DNA of 64,000 nt from Polymyxa betae (lineage: Eukaryota; Endomyxa; Phytomyxea; Plasmodiophorida; Plasmodiophoridae). The stretch lies in the NCBI GenBank assembly GCA_003693705.1, contig RBZT01000234.1, positions 1 through 64,000 on the forward strand, written 5' to 3'. Shown here one piece after another: positions 24,369-35,306 of the stretch. Made by a program: the position numbers and the translations under genes. The notes under the pieces were generated by a model that was not told the DNA's origin, searched no databases, and saw only the letters and a list, made by a program, of their open reading frames with translations. Each line of letters opens with the position of its first letter. Within the stretch, counting starts at the first letter, position 1.

Positions 24369-24849
24369 GCAGTTCTTGCACATAACGTAAAATGCAGCTT
24401 TAATAAATTCCACTGCTGCGAAGACATCAATCCTGTTTTGAAATGTATTCAATCACAAAACACGATTAGTGATATTCATTCAAACAATCAGTTTCTATGT
24501 TTTCCTGTATCTCAAAGTTTAATGAGAAACGAACTGTGAATTGGATTGGATTTTGCCTGATTTTACATTTGTGCTGCAGGTTGTGCAAAAATCCTCATTG
24601 TCCTGTATAGAATCTCACTTTCCTTTGGTCATGAGATTATAACACAGCATGTTGAACCTCCGTGATTCTAAGAGCATTCACTGGAACAACAAAAGTTCAC
24701 GTGATGAGCTGAAACCAGTGCGTCTTGCGTTTTGAACTGAAAATGTCGAGCTGGGGCCTGAAGGTCTCTGCATGTTTGGATGTGAAGCCAAAGGAGGCCG
24801 CGCCCCTCTTCTTTGCTTTAATGCGGCAAAGAGCTGCTGGTCGCTGTCG

Positions 24850-25722
24850 ATGGCGACCAACGCCGACAACTTGGCTTGGATTTCTGATGAGGACGATCCA
24901 GTAGGTAACCAGAATCGTCCATTGGGATCATGTCGAATAACATATCGACGAACCATAGGTAGATGTTGAACGTCGCCTTCGCATCGCAAGAATGACGGCA
25001 CCAATGCCATACGATGACGATGAGATGACACCAGCCCAACTCTCCAGATTCATGGCCACTGCCCGGCGTCTGACATCAAGAAGGAACCCGGATTATATGC
25101 AGATCGAACGTGAGAAACGGAATGATCACACGACATACTACAATATTTTCTTCGTCATCGATACGAACGCGATTCTGCAATATTTCGACTGGTTGCTGTC
25201 GATCGGCCCCATATTTGCAAACGAGAGTATTGTCATAATCGTACCATCAATCGTTATGGACGAGCTTGATGGGCTTAAGGTACCGTCCATGGGTTTCTAT
25301 TCTTTATCTTTTTTGTCAGCGTTTTAAACGACATTTTGTAGTATTTTCAAAAAATATTCTAATATACCGTTAAGAATGGTGGCAATGATTTAGCTGCTAG
25401 AGTGAGGCAGATATCCCGACAGCTTTACGATTTGCTAAGGAGACAAGACCGGTCTATCCGGGGACAAGTTGTGACCAGGGCGATGTTATCGGATCTACCA
25501 GCCACAGCCTCAAACGACGAAAAGATTCTGGCTTGCTGTGTCTGGCTTAAGAGAACTACCAGAGTTATACTCTTCACAAGCGATGTAAATCTTAAAGTGA
25601 AGGCGCTAGTGGAGGGTATTCCGGCCGTTGGAAGTGAAGACATCGACAAAGCTGTGAATGAGGACGCCATTGGTCCATTCATTGACAGTTCATATAACGA
25701 AACTGTGCATCAAACCTATTAG
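24850..25722 (+). CDS. PIN-domain putative ribonuclease
   Basis: Exons 24850-24900, 24959-25279 and 25375-25722 join in phase 0 to give 239 residues. An acidic N-terminus (WISDEDDPVDVERR) precedes a PIN fold with the expected acidic residues: VIDTNAIL (first Asp), PSIVMDELDGLK (second), NDEKILACCVWLK (third region) and VILFTSDVNLKVKALVEGI (fourth). This arrangement is that of the SWT1/SMG-like PIN group that cuts single-stranded RNA in quality control. No RNA-binding domain is fused. The start could be the in-frame ATG further upstream (24772). Confidence 0.8.
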
Positions 25723-25880
25723 TTCACTTTCTATCTACAACAATCTATTGTATTTCTATGTATTTCTACTAAATTATATCCCAACCCAATTCCCATTCTA
25801 ATATGCTGAACCAAGATATGAGTCAACATTGTCAACCCTTCGATTATGTTCGTGATGACTCATTTACCACATTGACCGAC

Positions 25881-26183
25881 ATGCGTTATCGCTCGATATT
25901 GGTTGCCGTCACGCTCTCGGCATTTGTAGCAGTTGCATATTCGGCTTCAGCCGATCCTTTCGAATTCATCAGATGTCGAACTGACTGCTTGCGTCGTCAA
26001 AACGTCTGTGTCACATTCTGTCAGAAAACTTGCCGCATTTTTGAACATCAAACTGTCGATGAAGAAGAATGTGGTTTGTTCCTGGATAAATGCAACCAAT
26101 GCTGGACAGATTGCCACTCCAGCGCATTACAATGTTTCGAGAAATGCTATCCCGATTACGATGCGGCTGCTATACATCATTAA
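25881..26183 (+). CDS. Small secreted cysteine-rich protein (11 Cys)
   Basis: Intronless, 100 residues. Starting at ATG 25881 gives a standard signal peptide (RYRSILVAVTLSAFVAVAYS, cleavage near SASA-DP). The ~75-residue mature part has eleven cysteines with a quasi-repeating spacing C-x3-C, C-x3-C-x3-C, C-x6-C-x2-C-x3-C, C-x7-C-x3-C. An upstream in-frame ATG (25803) would hide the signal sequence. No family is recognised. Size and Cys content resemble effector-like secreted proteins of parasitic protists, which is inference; the odd count leaves one free Cys or allows a disulfide-linked dimer. Confidence 0.7.
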   Translation: MRYRSILVAVTLSAFVAVAYSASADPFEFIRCRTDCLRRQNVCVTFCQKTCRIFEHQTVDEEECGLFLDKCNQCWTDCHSSALQCFEKCYPDYDAAAIHH

Positions 26184-26445
26184 TCTGGAAGAGCCTCGAA
26201 GTCCTATCTTCACCGAAACAATGCCGCAAGTTCAAGTTCTATCGTAAACAAAAACGGCACGGTTGCTCAAATTAAATTTGATTAAATCTCCCAGTATTCC
26301 AGCAGCAGTGGTACCATGATCCTTTGAGAATTGCGATTTTGTTTTTCATTCAGTATCAGTGGATATTGTGACGATCCTGGAAAATGCAAAGGGGCGCTTT
26401 ATATAAATAAAAGACGATGCATGATTCCATATTATACATTGACGA

Positions 26446-28555
26446 CTAGGAGTATCGTATCAAGGCCTGTTCAGCGAAGAATTTCACATCAGGATCTGAA
26501 TCGTCCTTTTCCGATAGTCAGTATATAACATTGCCCAAAATCAAATCTCATTTACCTTTAGTTTCTGTAAGACAGGCTTCACTTGGGTCGACTTATATGA
26601 AGACTCCAGGTATTGACCGATTTCGATCAGACTTCGAGCAACGTTCAATCGAACTACCATTCAAATCAGACGTACAATAACAACAGAAGACATAATTCAC
26701 CATTCGGGGTCGGATCTTTGGCGGCGTTAACCAAAATCGAAGCTAACGTCGTGGATGCAAACTGGCCCTTAAAGGATGTAATACATTCCATCGCGATTTG
26801 GTGGGGAATTAAGCGATGCAGATAATTACTCTTGGATTCGAACAACTTCAATATTTCAGGAATCAGTTTTGCCTAACACGGCGGTTCATAAGAACGACAT
26901 CAGCCGGAAAAGCAACATACCTGGCCCCATTCGACACCAAAGTTCTGAATGAGTAGCTTAATCTGCGAGGCAGTAACCGTCCTTACCTCAGAAACCGTAT
27001 CGCCGATTAGCCTCATCACTATATGATGATATTTCTGTTCATAGACAGAAACTGGGACGCTCTTAGTCAGAATCGGGATCTTTACAACCACACCCAATCG
27101 AATACGCCACTAAATCACAGAGCATTAGATACGAGACGACTCGCTAAATTCAAAACCAGAAAGAAAATGGCAAGCAATGCCATCCAAAAGTAACGAGACC
27201 AAGTATGCAAAAAGTAGATGAATCTTTCAGAATCTCAATTTTACCTTGGCGTCATTGGAGAGTGTCGTTAAGGTGGGAGCGAGCAACTGAGCCCAAGGTT
27301 CACTACCGGGAGGCGTGATCGTCACATCGATGTTATCTAAGATGTTCATTCGAACCTCGTAAATCTCGTCAGTGAGCAACTGCAGTAATAACGGGAACAT
27401 GGTCGTTTGAGCAGCTTTTAAATCGACCAGAGCGCACAAGGTCGGCAGCACCTTGGCGAAGCCGAATCGCGCATCTTCGAATGGATCCGTCGAGAGCGCT
27501 TTCGCCACCGGAACAATGTGCTGGCTAGTTAACGCTGGTCCAACAGCTTTTGCAGTTTCGATGATCGATTCGATAGAAGCCGCCCGAACTTCGCCTTCGG
27601 GATCCACCAACAATTTGCTGAAAATCGGCATGAAATTGGCGCTCTGAACTTCGGCCGGAGACGCCGCACAGATGGCACCGAATCGTCGCGCCAGATGGCG
27701 ACGAACCCGCCAGCTCATGTCGGCGGACGCTTCCTCCACCAATGGAATCGAGATGTCGTTCGCCAGCGTGGCATCGATAACCTTGGCCGTCTCCACAGCA
27801 CAATCTGCCAAATACATTCGCGACGCATCCTGATCTTCTTCACAAAGCGCTCGAAGCAGCGTCACTAAGTCGGTTCGTAAAAACGTCACACCGACAATCG
27901 AGCAGAGTTCAGGCAGGGCGGCAAACGCCGTTTTTCGGACCATTGGCGTTTCGTCAGCGATGAGCTTGGCAATAATCTGGCGTAGCGTCGATTTGCCTTG
28001 ATCTGATGTGACCCGTTTGTAAATCGGAATGATGAGCTGAGCTGATGAGCAGCGCCCTGAGAACCAAGTTGTTGACGCCAGCCTCTCACAACATGGCAGA
28101 AGCAGCTCTAATGCTACGGCGGGAGATGATAAAGCCGCGATTCTGGCAGCGCCTCGGGCGGCCGCTTCCCGAACACACGTCTCATCGGCCTGCATCAAGG
28201 CTTCCAACATCGTTAAAACGCTGCTAGCTGGTAAATTCACAGCTGGTGAGCACAACTCTCCTAACTGTTCAGAAAGAACTGATAGCGCCTCGTCGCTGAC
28301 CACCCGATCAAATGTCTCCTGCAATGGCGAGACGCCAGCACATTCTGCTCCGCTTGCAGCGGCGGCAGCATTTTCATTGGCCATCTCGTCAGCGTTTCTC
28401 AGCGTTGCAAACTGGGAGAGCATTGGCAGAAGTTCGGCCTTGGCACGAGTTGGTCCCAGGGCTAGCGCTACTGTCTCCAGACGTCGGAGCGTCTTCAATA
28501 CGATGGCGGTATCTTCGCTGTAGAGCCCATCATGCAGGAGTTTGAGCGGATCCAT
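26446..28555 (-). CDS. PPP2R1: PP2A scaffold subunit A (HEAT-repeat protein)
   Basis: The scaffold of protein phosphatase 2A holds the catalytic and B subunits. ATG at 28555 starts MDPLKLLHDGLYSEDTAIVL, a conserved N-terminus. The first exon is over 1.3 kb and holds HEAT repeats with the usual WRVRR, DPEGEVRAAS and YEVRMNILDNID signatures. After short introns come WRIRLGVVVKIPILTKSVPV (~27100), NYLHRLIPHQIAMECI (26.8 kb), VRLNVARSLIEIGQYL (26.6 kb) and the terminal exon DPDVKFFAEQALIRYS with stop at 26446. An Ala-rich insert (ENAAAAASGAE) near residue 65 is unusual. It diverges from the SLX4-like gene. Confidence 0.9.
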
Positions 28556-29145
28556 AGCAGGGGACGCCGCGCTTGGATACTCGCCTCTGGGCGTCTCTCC
28601 CAACGACGATTATGACGGGAAGCCCGGACCGAGGAAGAGGGCGGCCACAACTGCAGACGACCGTCAGACCCTTTCTTGAAATGAAGCTGATGACAGGCCG
28701 GCTGGAATCGGAACTCGGAATGGGTCCAAGGACCAGCTTAGGGTGTGGAAAGGCACGCTTTTTTCCGATCCTGGATTATGTTAGTTTCGTATCGGATCGG
28801 TTCTAGATTGATCACCTTTAGTCAATGATGGATCGCTAGGCAATCGGTTGTGATATTTGAATTCTAATTGCCCTTTGTTTCTCGATGATGCTGATAAATG
28901 TTGACAAATAAAAGGTGACTGTTTAAAGGGAGAGAGCGCAACCTCTTCTCAGGCATGGTCGATGTAACATATTACACATTCAGCTTGGATCCATCTCATA
29001 TGGGATCTCTCATTTCTTAATTAATTGCCATAACTGTAGAAAGTCTGATTAGAGAGCGTGATTGGCATTTGCCAAGGAATCGGTGAACCCGATTGGTTCA
29101 GGACGCAGTTTCTTGCCGTCTTCAAGAAGCTCTTCTGCGACTGGA

Positions 29146-31444
29146 ATGGGCGACGATGCCGAATCGTTCGCGTGCTGCATCTGCAGCCTAAGCTTAGACA
29201 GTATGAATCTGATGGAAAGAGAAGCCCATGTGAACCAGTGTTGCGAGGATAGGGAGAGCTGTGATGTGGTTTCCATTAGCTCCACTGAAACTACCGAACG
29301 GTATGACCATTCAGCAACGAATCCAGCACTGCTGCACCCAGCTCAATGCGAACAGAAAAGTCTGTCGAGTTATTCTATTTCGAATAATAATTTTGAAATC
29401 GTTCATGATCGTGTTGAAATAAGTCCAAATTTTCTTGATTGTCTGAAGACGTCCAGTGATTCCACTTGTCGACATCTAAGTTCGGAAAAAGGAAGTGATG
29501 CGAAGGATGAAAATCGTCAAATCAATCGGGCTAATATTAGCCATGAATTTAACACTCTACTGAAAGAGTGTCAAACCGATGTTCCTCGCTGCTCCTTTCC
29601 GGGAACTTCGACTGGCTCTGAGTCTGACGATGGTGTGGATGGCGAATTGACGTTTTTCAGAAATCGTAGAATAGGCCAAACTGACCTTCTACGTCGACTG
29701 AAAGCTTCTGGCAAAATTTCTGGTTTGGGTTCCGGCGTTACCTGTTGCTTTTGAATAACTCAGTCAGCAGAATCGAGAGTCAACGAAGGAGGCGTTGTCG
29801 AAAAGCATGAACTTCCTCAATCCAAAGATGGCGATCAAAATGCAGACTCAGGTTTGCTTTCAGCCTGAAGCTTACATAACTTTCTGATTGACACATATAG
29901 ACAAAGAACTTGATTTCAGCTGTAGAACATCAGAAAAGTCGTTACCTCTCTCACGCGATGTGATTTCTGATGGTTGGGTCGTATCCCTCTGCTATTCCGA
30001 CTTTACGCTGACAGATCTGTAGAAGGCGTATTCGACATAGCCACTAGATTTACAACCACGAGTCTTTGCTATGAATCTGTTTCTGTAGCATTCTGCTCAA
30101 TGTGACTGTCTAGATCTCGTCGCCGAAGCTCATGAGCCACGTAAAACGTTCCGATGCTGGCTTTGTGCGAAAACAATCACGTTAGGGTCGCTATCAAATA
30201 CTGATCATATCGCCTTCTGCTCGGGCCTAAATCGCCAAATTCTGGATGCTATTTTACCCGATTGCGAGAACCTGTACGATTATCCAGACGGATTGCTTTT
30301 TTTGTGACTTTTGCTTTTAGCTCAACGCCTCAAGTGCTTCCACCTGCAATTGAGCGGATCGATTCGATCATCGATAGGCTAAAGAAAGTTCGTGATACTC
30401 TAAACGTATTGAAATCGTAGCCCTCGGTTGTGTTATTGTTCTGATGCTTTCTAGGGACTGTGCCCCATTCCAAATTCGAATGAGCATTCGGCTCAGTCCA
30501 AGGCGCTGCCAATAAGATCAAAGCCCGGTACCTCTCAGGTAGGCTTCTTGCATTTTTTCTGCTGTTTGACTCACAAACGCCAAGAGGAAATTACCTGTGA
30601 AAGGGCTTTCATCAATCCCATCAGAAGACCAAGAGAACTGTTTTTCAGCTGTTAATGAACGGACAGAAGCTTTACCACCCTGTCCTGACTATAAATCCAT
30701 GTCGGTTCCTGAGCTCAAGGTTAGCTTGTAATTTGTGGAAGAACTTCAAAAAGCAACTTAATCAGGGCCTTTCTCGCTACTCGTCCTAACTGATTTCTAG
30801 AAATTAATGGCGAAATACGGTTATCGAGCTGGAACCAAAGCCTACATGGTTCGGGAGCTCACATTGGCTTGGCAAGCACTGCACTCTCCTGCAGAACCCG
30901 CTCCAGATTTTTGCCCACAACCTGACGAACCAGAAGCTGAATTACCGCCAAGGGATTCCTTTAGATCACCAGTAAGATCTAGAGCTCGGAAGGTCGTTCG
31001 TGGTTCCCCTTTTTCTTTCAATAAACCCGATGTTTAAATTTTGTCGTTATGTTTTCGTCAAAGTTCGAGATTTCAAATGCTGTCAAGACGTTCAAGCATC
31101 ATACTCTGAATTTGAAAATGTTTAGACATCAACTGCTGATTGCGAATCGAGAAGCGAAGCTATCAAGAAGTTCATTGTAGATCATGAGCGTCTTCTCGAG
31201 CATATTCTATGCCTTCAGGTTCGATAAAAATCATCTTATTACCTATAATTAATGCTGTCTCAATCAGCCGATCGATATAAAAGAACTGCACGCTGCAATG
31301 TGTCAACGAAACATAGCTGTCTCGCTAAAGGTCGGTTTTGTGCCAACTGATGGTATGAATCTGTCGCTCATTCTTTGGTAGGACGTTCGAGCATTCTGTC
31401 GCTTTCATGGACTAAACGTTGTTGGCAATTGGAGAAAAACTTAA
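29146..31444 (+). CDS. SLX4: SLX4-like structure-specific endonuclease scaffold
   Basis: SLX4 docks the SLX1 nuclease for Holliday-junction and replication-fork processing. ATG at 29146 leads straight into a UBZ4-type zinc finger (CCICSLSL...EREAHVNQC, C-x2-C...H-x3-C). A second finger is visible near 30150-30220 (CWLCAKTITLG...HIAFC). The C-terminal conserved domain is spread over small exons: KLMAKYGYRAGTKAYMVREL (~30800), AIKKFIVDHERLLEHILCLQ (~31150), PIDIKELHAAMCQRNIAVSL (31.27 kb) and DVRAFCRFHGLNVVG, with stop at 31444. This matches the helical SLX1-binding region. Middle exon joins (29.76-30.8 kb) are not all resolved. It shares a ~590 bp divergent promoter region (28556-29145) with the PP2A gene. 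Confidence 0.8.
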
Positions 31445-31454
31445 AATTTTCTCA

Positions 31455-31649
31455 TTAGCAGACCAATCTCCAGCGTGGCAGAATATCGGGAGACAGAAAC
31501 TGTTTTGTTGAACTGGTGATATAGACAGGTCTTTGAGTCGATGCATTGCGGATTTTGGGGTTTAATTCGAAAACAGTGATGTTGTAGGTTGAGTCAATGA
31601 TGACTCCTGCTCCTTCTATTAATTCAGTGAATAATGCATCTGGGCTCAT
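31455..31649 (-). CDS. Short hypothetical frame
   Basis: 64 codons from ATG 31649 (MSPDALFTELIEGAGVIIDS). It reads like protein but has no recognised family and no neighbour context beyond facing the SLX4-like gene tail, 10 bp away. It could be the last exon of a gene whose upstream exons overlap the kinase promoter, or chance. Confidence 0.3.
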   Translation of the reverse strand: MSPDALFTELIEGAGVIIDSTYNITVFELNPKIRNASTQRPVYITSSTKQFLSPDILPRWRLVC

Positions 31650-31749
31650 TCAGCCTATTTAAAAGTTGGTCGAAGCCAGGCTCACCTTTCTCTTTAACTT
31701 AAGCATTCAACTCTGTTGTTTGCAAGGACTTTAAAATCGACTTAATTTA

Positions 31750-32700
31750 ATGGAAGAAATTAATGCTGTCACAGCTCGGCGGGCCAAATCTCTGGACAAC
31801 GTTCCGAAATCACGCCGTCATTCCCAAACTTTAATCTTGGGCTACGATCTCGAACGTGTCATCCGCAAAACATTGCAAGGCTCAGTGATGCTAATGAAGC
31901 AATCGAGAACAGGGCGTCAAGTTGCCGTTAAGGTCGCCCATAAAAGATACGTTGATAGCGGGTTGGCGTCGAACGGAGTCCGAATCTGTGAGAACGTCCG
32001 CAACGAGGCCAAACTGCTGAAAGCGCTGACAGCGACGCCCTGCGCTAACATCATCCAATTACTGGATTACAGAGAAGACCCTGACAAATTCGTTCTGGTC
32101 ATGGAGCTGGCCCAGGGCGGCGAACTTTTCGACTGGGTCAAGGCGCATGGCAAAGTATCGGATGCGAAGGCGCGAGCCATGTTTCGCGGGATTACGAGAG
32201 CGGTGTCGTTCCTTCACAAACGCAACGTCTGCCATTTAGATTTGTCTTTGGAGAACGTCCTGCTAACGACAGATTCCACGCCGAAGCTTTGCGATTTCGG
32301 TCTCGCTCGCGTGTTCGTGCCTGGCGTCAAGTTTCGCGGGAACGTTCACGCCAGGCCCGGGAAGCTGTCATACATGTCGCCCGAGGTCTATTCAGGGGCC
32401 GATTTCGATGGTTCTGCCGCCGACGTCTGGTCGCTAGGTATCGTACTCTTCATCATCGTGTTCGGGTTCCCGCCGTTCGAAGTCGCGTCGCGCTCTGATG
32501 TTCGCTACGACTTCATGCTGAAACGGGGCCTGGGTTCCCTGCTGCAGGAATGGGACCTTCGAAAGGAGATCAGCGACGACTGCCTCGATCTGATCTGCAA
32601 AATCCTGCAGCCAGAATCACAACGACTCACCCTGACCCAGGTCCTGCAGCATCCTTGGATGACCAGCTCGAAAGTCCTTGATGCTGTGGTTAAAGAATAA
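31750..32700 (+). CDS. Ser/Thr protein kinase (CAMK-like), single exon
   Basis: 316 residues, intronless, almost only a kinase domain. VAVKVAHKR carries the ATP lysine; the catalytic loop reads HLDLSLENVL, with Leu in place of the Arg of HRD; CDFGLA is the Mg-binding motif; KLSYMSPEVY and DVWSLGIVLFIIVFGFPPF follow; the C-lobe ends at LTQVLQHPWM. The glycine loop is degenerate (RKTLQGSV), with only one of the usual glycines. A basic N-terminus (SLDNVPKSRRHSQ) could be a regulatory or 14-3-3-like site. HxDLSLEN-type catalytic loops are, to my knowledge, common in large oomycete and plasmodiophorid kinase families. Confidence 0.88.
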   Translation: MEEINAVTARRAKSLDNVPKSRRHSQTLILGYDLERVIRKTLQGSVMLMKQSRTGRQVAVKVAHKRYVDSGLASNGVRICENVRNEAKLLKALTATPCANIIQLLDYREDPDKFVLVMELAQGGELFDWVKAHGKVSDAKARAMFRGITRAVSFLHKRNVCHLDLSLENVLLTTDSTPKLCDFGLARVFVPGVKFRGNVHARPGKLSYMSPEVYSGADFDGSAADVWSLGIVLFIIVFGFPPFEVASRSDVRYDFMLKRGLGSLLQEWDLRKEISDDCLDLICKILQPESQRLTLTQVLQHPWMTSSKVLDAVVKE

Positions 32701-32954
32701 GGTTCATTACTAAAGGATTCTACCATGCCGCGATAGGAAGAAGTACGACAGAGCAGCTCTTGTTGGAATTCAAAATGATGCATCGCACAGGTCTGAGTTT
32801 ATAGACTATTCACTATTGAATGTAGCCTGTAGGTATGTAGGTAAAGAGAGACAATTTGGATTTTTTGACGTAAAATTTGCCAAAAAAAAATCGCGCAGAT
32901 TCCACGAACTTTTGCGCCACTGTATGTGTGCAGAAAATTTTCTCCATTTTCATC

Positions 32955-33407
32955 ATGATTCGAAGGAGCATCGCTGCTGTTATAGATCGGCTAGCTTGTG
33001 GACGTTGTCGGCATTCGACTTTAGTGCCTCAACGATGTCTAGCTCCTTTCAGACCGAGCGGCTTTCGAGCATTTTCAAGCCTACCCGCTAAGGGATCTGT
33101 CGATTCTGGCGTCGTTTCTTCAACATCAGAGGCAGATCCAAGGCTCCATATACTGTTTACTTGCAAGGTGTGCTCCACGAGATCTGCAAAGTCCATGTCA
33201 CGCCAGGCTTATACCCATGGTGTCGTAATCGCCCGCTGCTCAGGCTGTAACAATCTGCATTTGATCGCCGACAATCTCAACTACTTCGGTCGCGGCCGCT
33301 GTAATATTCAAGATATCATCGGCGATAAGAACATTGTCAAAATCGACGATGGAACCTGGGAGGTCCCTCCAGAAGTCGTTGCCGGTGGCTCAATCAACAT
33401 TGCTTAA
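32955..33407 (+). CDS. DNL-type zinc-finger protein (Tim15/Zim17/HEP1), mitochondrial Hsp70 escort
   Basis: 150 residues from ATG 32955. The N-terminus is a basic, hydroxylated presequence (MIRRSIAAVIDRLACGR...). The zinc domain has FTCKVCSTRSAKSMSRQAYT, GVVIARCSGCNNLHLIADNL and the defining DNL followed by a Phe/Tyr-Gly stretch, with two CxxC pairs. The family keeps mitochondrial Hsp70 soluble during protein import and Fe-S biogenesis. The final VPPEVVAGGSINIA is short. Single exon. Confidence 0.92.
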   Translation: MIRRSIAAVIDRLACGRCRHSTLVPQRCLAPFRPSGFRAFSSLPAKGSVDSGVVSSTSEADPRLHILFTCKVCSTRSAKSMSRQAYTHGVVIARCSGCNNLHLIADNLNYFGRGRCNIQDIIGDKNIVKIDDGTWEVPPEVVAGGSINIA

Positions 33408-33486
33408 CCTTTTCGTACGCTAATAGCCTTAATCAATCTACTTCAGCGAAACAATATAACGCATCCAGAGCAGCTCGCTTCTGATA

Positions 33487-34299
33487 TTATGTATTGTTGT
33501 CAAGATCCTCTAGAAACAGCTGCCTTGCTTGTGCCATTAAGCTCGGTACTGCCATCATGGCCAAGATAGCAGCTCTTCTCTCAGTGAACAAATGCCCATT
33601 TCGTGTCTGTGATGGTCTAGCTCTGGAAATTGGAGGCTGTCCAGATTTGCTTTTCGGTCTTCTCCAGGGCAGAATTGGTGCCATCGATATTAGAACCTGG
33701 CCCAAAGCTCTCTGGACGTCGTCCTGGACAGGTCTCCCATTTGGGTCGAAATATTGTCTTAGTCCCATCAATAAGAAAGCAATGTCGAGATTGTCATCGC
33801 TAGCTCCATTTTGTTGAAACATTTCGCTTCCTAATAGGCGGCTAACGGTCAAAAGGAAGATCACCTTCCTCGCCAATATCCTCATGCCTCTATGATGATC
33901 TAGAGCTCGCTTATGGATTTGTTCCTCTTCAAGTGATCTTGAAGTTGTTATGGCTGCAAATTCTGATGGAATTGGCGGCCAGGGGTTTGGATTGGCAAAC
34001 ATTTTCATCGTCGTTGGCTGTCCGCTTTCTTGCGTTAAGAACTCCTTGATCGCTTGCTGGATGCGGAATTGTGCCATATCGGATGAAAGCGACGTTTTCA
34101 GAAACGTATCCAGTTGGCTGACAGAAAACTGCTGCTGATTCGACGCATTGGCTGAAGATAGATTCCTGATTGACGATTTTGGTGAGATTTGTAGTCTCTG
34201 AGAATTTACATACAGTTTGCTTGTGGCCGCTTGCATGCCAATCGCTTCTCGAATGATGATGACATTGATAATCACGAGGTTAGTCAGTCGCCAATTCAT
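33487..34299 (-). CDS. Secreted or membrane-anchored protein of unknown function
   Basis: Starting at ATG 34299 gives MNWRLTNLVIINVIIIREAI, a hydrophobic leader of signal-peptide type. The remaining ~245 residues are helical and Gln/Arg-rich (SQLDTFLKTSLSSDMAQFRI, ARPSQTRNGHLFTERRAAIL) without cysteines of note and without a recognised domain. Single exon; the same frame is open further upstream to 34368. It is the last of five consecutive minus-strand genes. Confidence 0.55.
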   Translation of the reverse strand: MNWRLTNLVIINVIIIREAIGMQAATSKLYVNSQRLQISPKSSIRNLSSANASNQQQFSVSQLDTFLKTSLSSDMAQFRIQQAIKEFLTQESGQPTTMKMFANPNPWPPIPSEFAAITTSRSLEEEQIHKRALDHHRGMRILARKVIFLLTVSRLLGSEMFQQNGASDDNLDIAFLLMGLRQYFDPNGRPVQDDVQRALGQVLISMAPILPWRRPKSKSGQPPISRARPSQTRNGHLFTERRAAILAMMAVPSLMAQARQLFLEDLDNNT

Positions 34300-34544
34300 C
34301 GATGACGCCAACAGGGCAACCGAAACCGATGTCGAACCTACCTGGCCGCCAAACGTCCTTGCGCACAAGGGCCCGACCCGATTAAGTGCCTGGCGACACT
34401 TAGCCTAAATCGGGTCTTGCCGCCTTCAAAGCCCCGAGACTTCGGAAAAATCCCCCCAACTACACAATGCTTCGATTCTCATTCTTAGCTGATAATCGAC
34501 TATAATCATTGTCCCAGGTTAAAATGCCCTTCTCTTTGGGTTGC

Positions 34545-35306
34545 TTATTTATCAGTGATAGAGATGTATGGATCAGGTGATATATCTACAGGCTGGAATT
34601 CGATAGCAGCTGCAGTCACCAGCGCTTTACCGAATTCGTTGGCGACCGCAGCCAGAGCTAGTAAAATACTGATCAGACGATCTTCAACCAGTGAAAACTC
34701 GGCAATGGAACAAATCGCTCCTCGGCGCATGCACCGCTCCATTGCGAATTTATCTTTGGCATCAGCATCGTCTTTCATTTTGGCACATTGCCCAAAACGC
34801 TCGCCGAGAACGAAACAGAACCCTTCTTCGTCTTCCTCCGGTCTAGCCTTGATTTTACCACTACTGAGGCAAAATCTGACATACTTTAACGACTCCCATG
34901 CGACAAGATCAATGGGTGGTAAGGCCCACGAGCTAAACAAATCCAGCAGGTTAGAGAGAATCGACTCGGGCGATAATTCAGGAATCAAGGCCATATTGGT
35001 GGCCTCAACGGGTATCTTATGACCATTGATCATGAGGTATGGAAACGACGCTTCTTCTTGCTGTTCCGGTTTGATAATCTGATAGACTTCACGACGTCGT
35101 TCGACAGGCATCGCTTGCCAGACATGGCGAATGGCCGATTCGTGCGCATTCCAGAATCGCTGCAGTTGCGCGTGCAGATGCCGAACAGCGGCTAGGCGCT
35201 GGACATGAACCGAATCGCCATCGATGGGCGAGCTTGGAAGCTGATCGTGATCCTCGACCTGATTGTCATTGGCATTGGCCTCTGATTCAAGAACCACACG
35301 ACCCAT
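34545..35306 (-). CDS. Unknown cytosolic protein
   Basis: 253 residues from ATG 35306, ending at 34545. An acidic N-terminus is followed by a block RFWNAHESAIRHVWQAMPVE and RRREVYQIIKPEQ, then an all-helical region (SPESILSNLLDLFSSWALPP). The FW...RR pattern recalls uncharacterised protist proteins with a short helical FW/RR module, but I cannot name the family. Coding-like sequence at 35420-35570 on the same strand (EVVEPETKSRKRCRIMKAAA) suggests an additional 5' exon, so the true start may lie farther upstream. Confidence 0.55.
   Translation of the reverse strand: MGRVVLESEANANDNQVEDHDQLPSSPIDGDSVHVQRLAAVRHLHAQLQRFWNAHESAIRHVWQAMPVERRREVYQIIKPEQQEEASFPYLMINGHKIPVEATNMALIPELSPESILSNLLDLFSSWALPPIDLVAWESLKYVRFCLSSGKIKARPEEDEEGFCFVLGERFGQCAKMKDDADAKDKFAMERCMRRGAICSIAEFSLVEDRLISILLALAAVANEFGKALVTAAAIEFQPVDISPDPYISITDK

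Noticed and set aside
24678-25031. Minus-strand open frame overlapping the PIN gene start
   Set aside because: The plus-strand reading gives a spliced PIN protein with correct motifs; the minus frame is its shadow.
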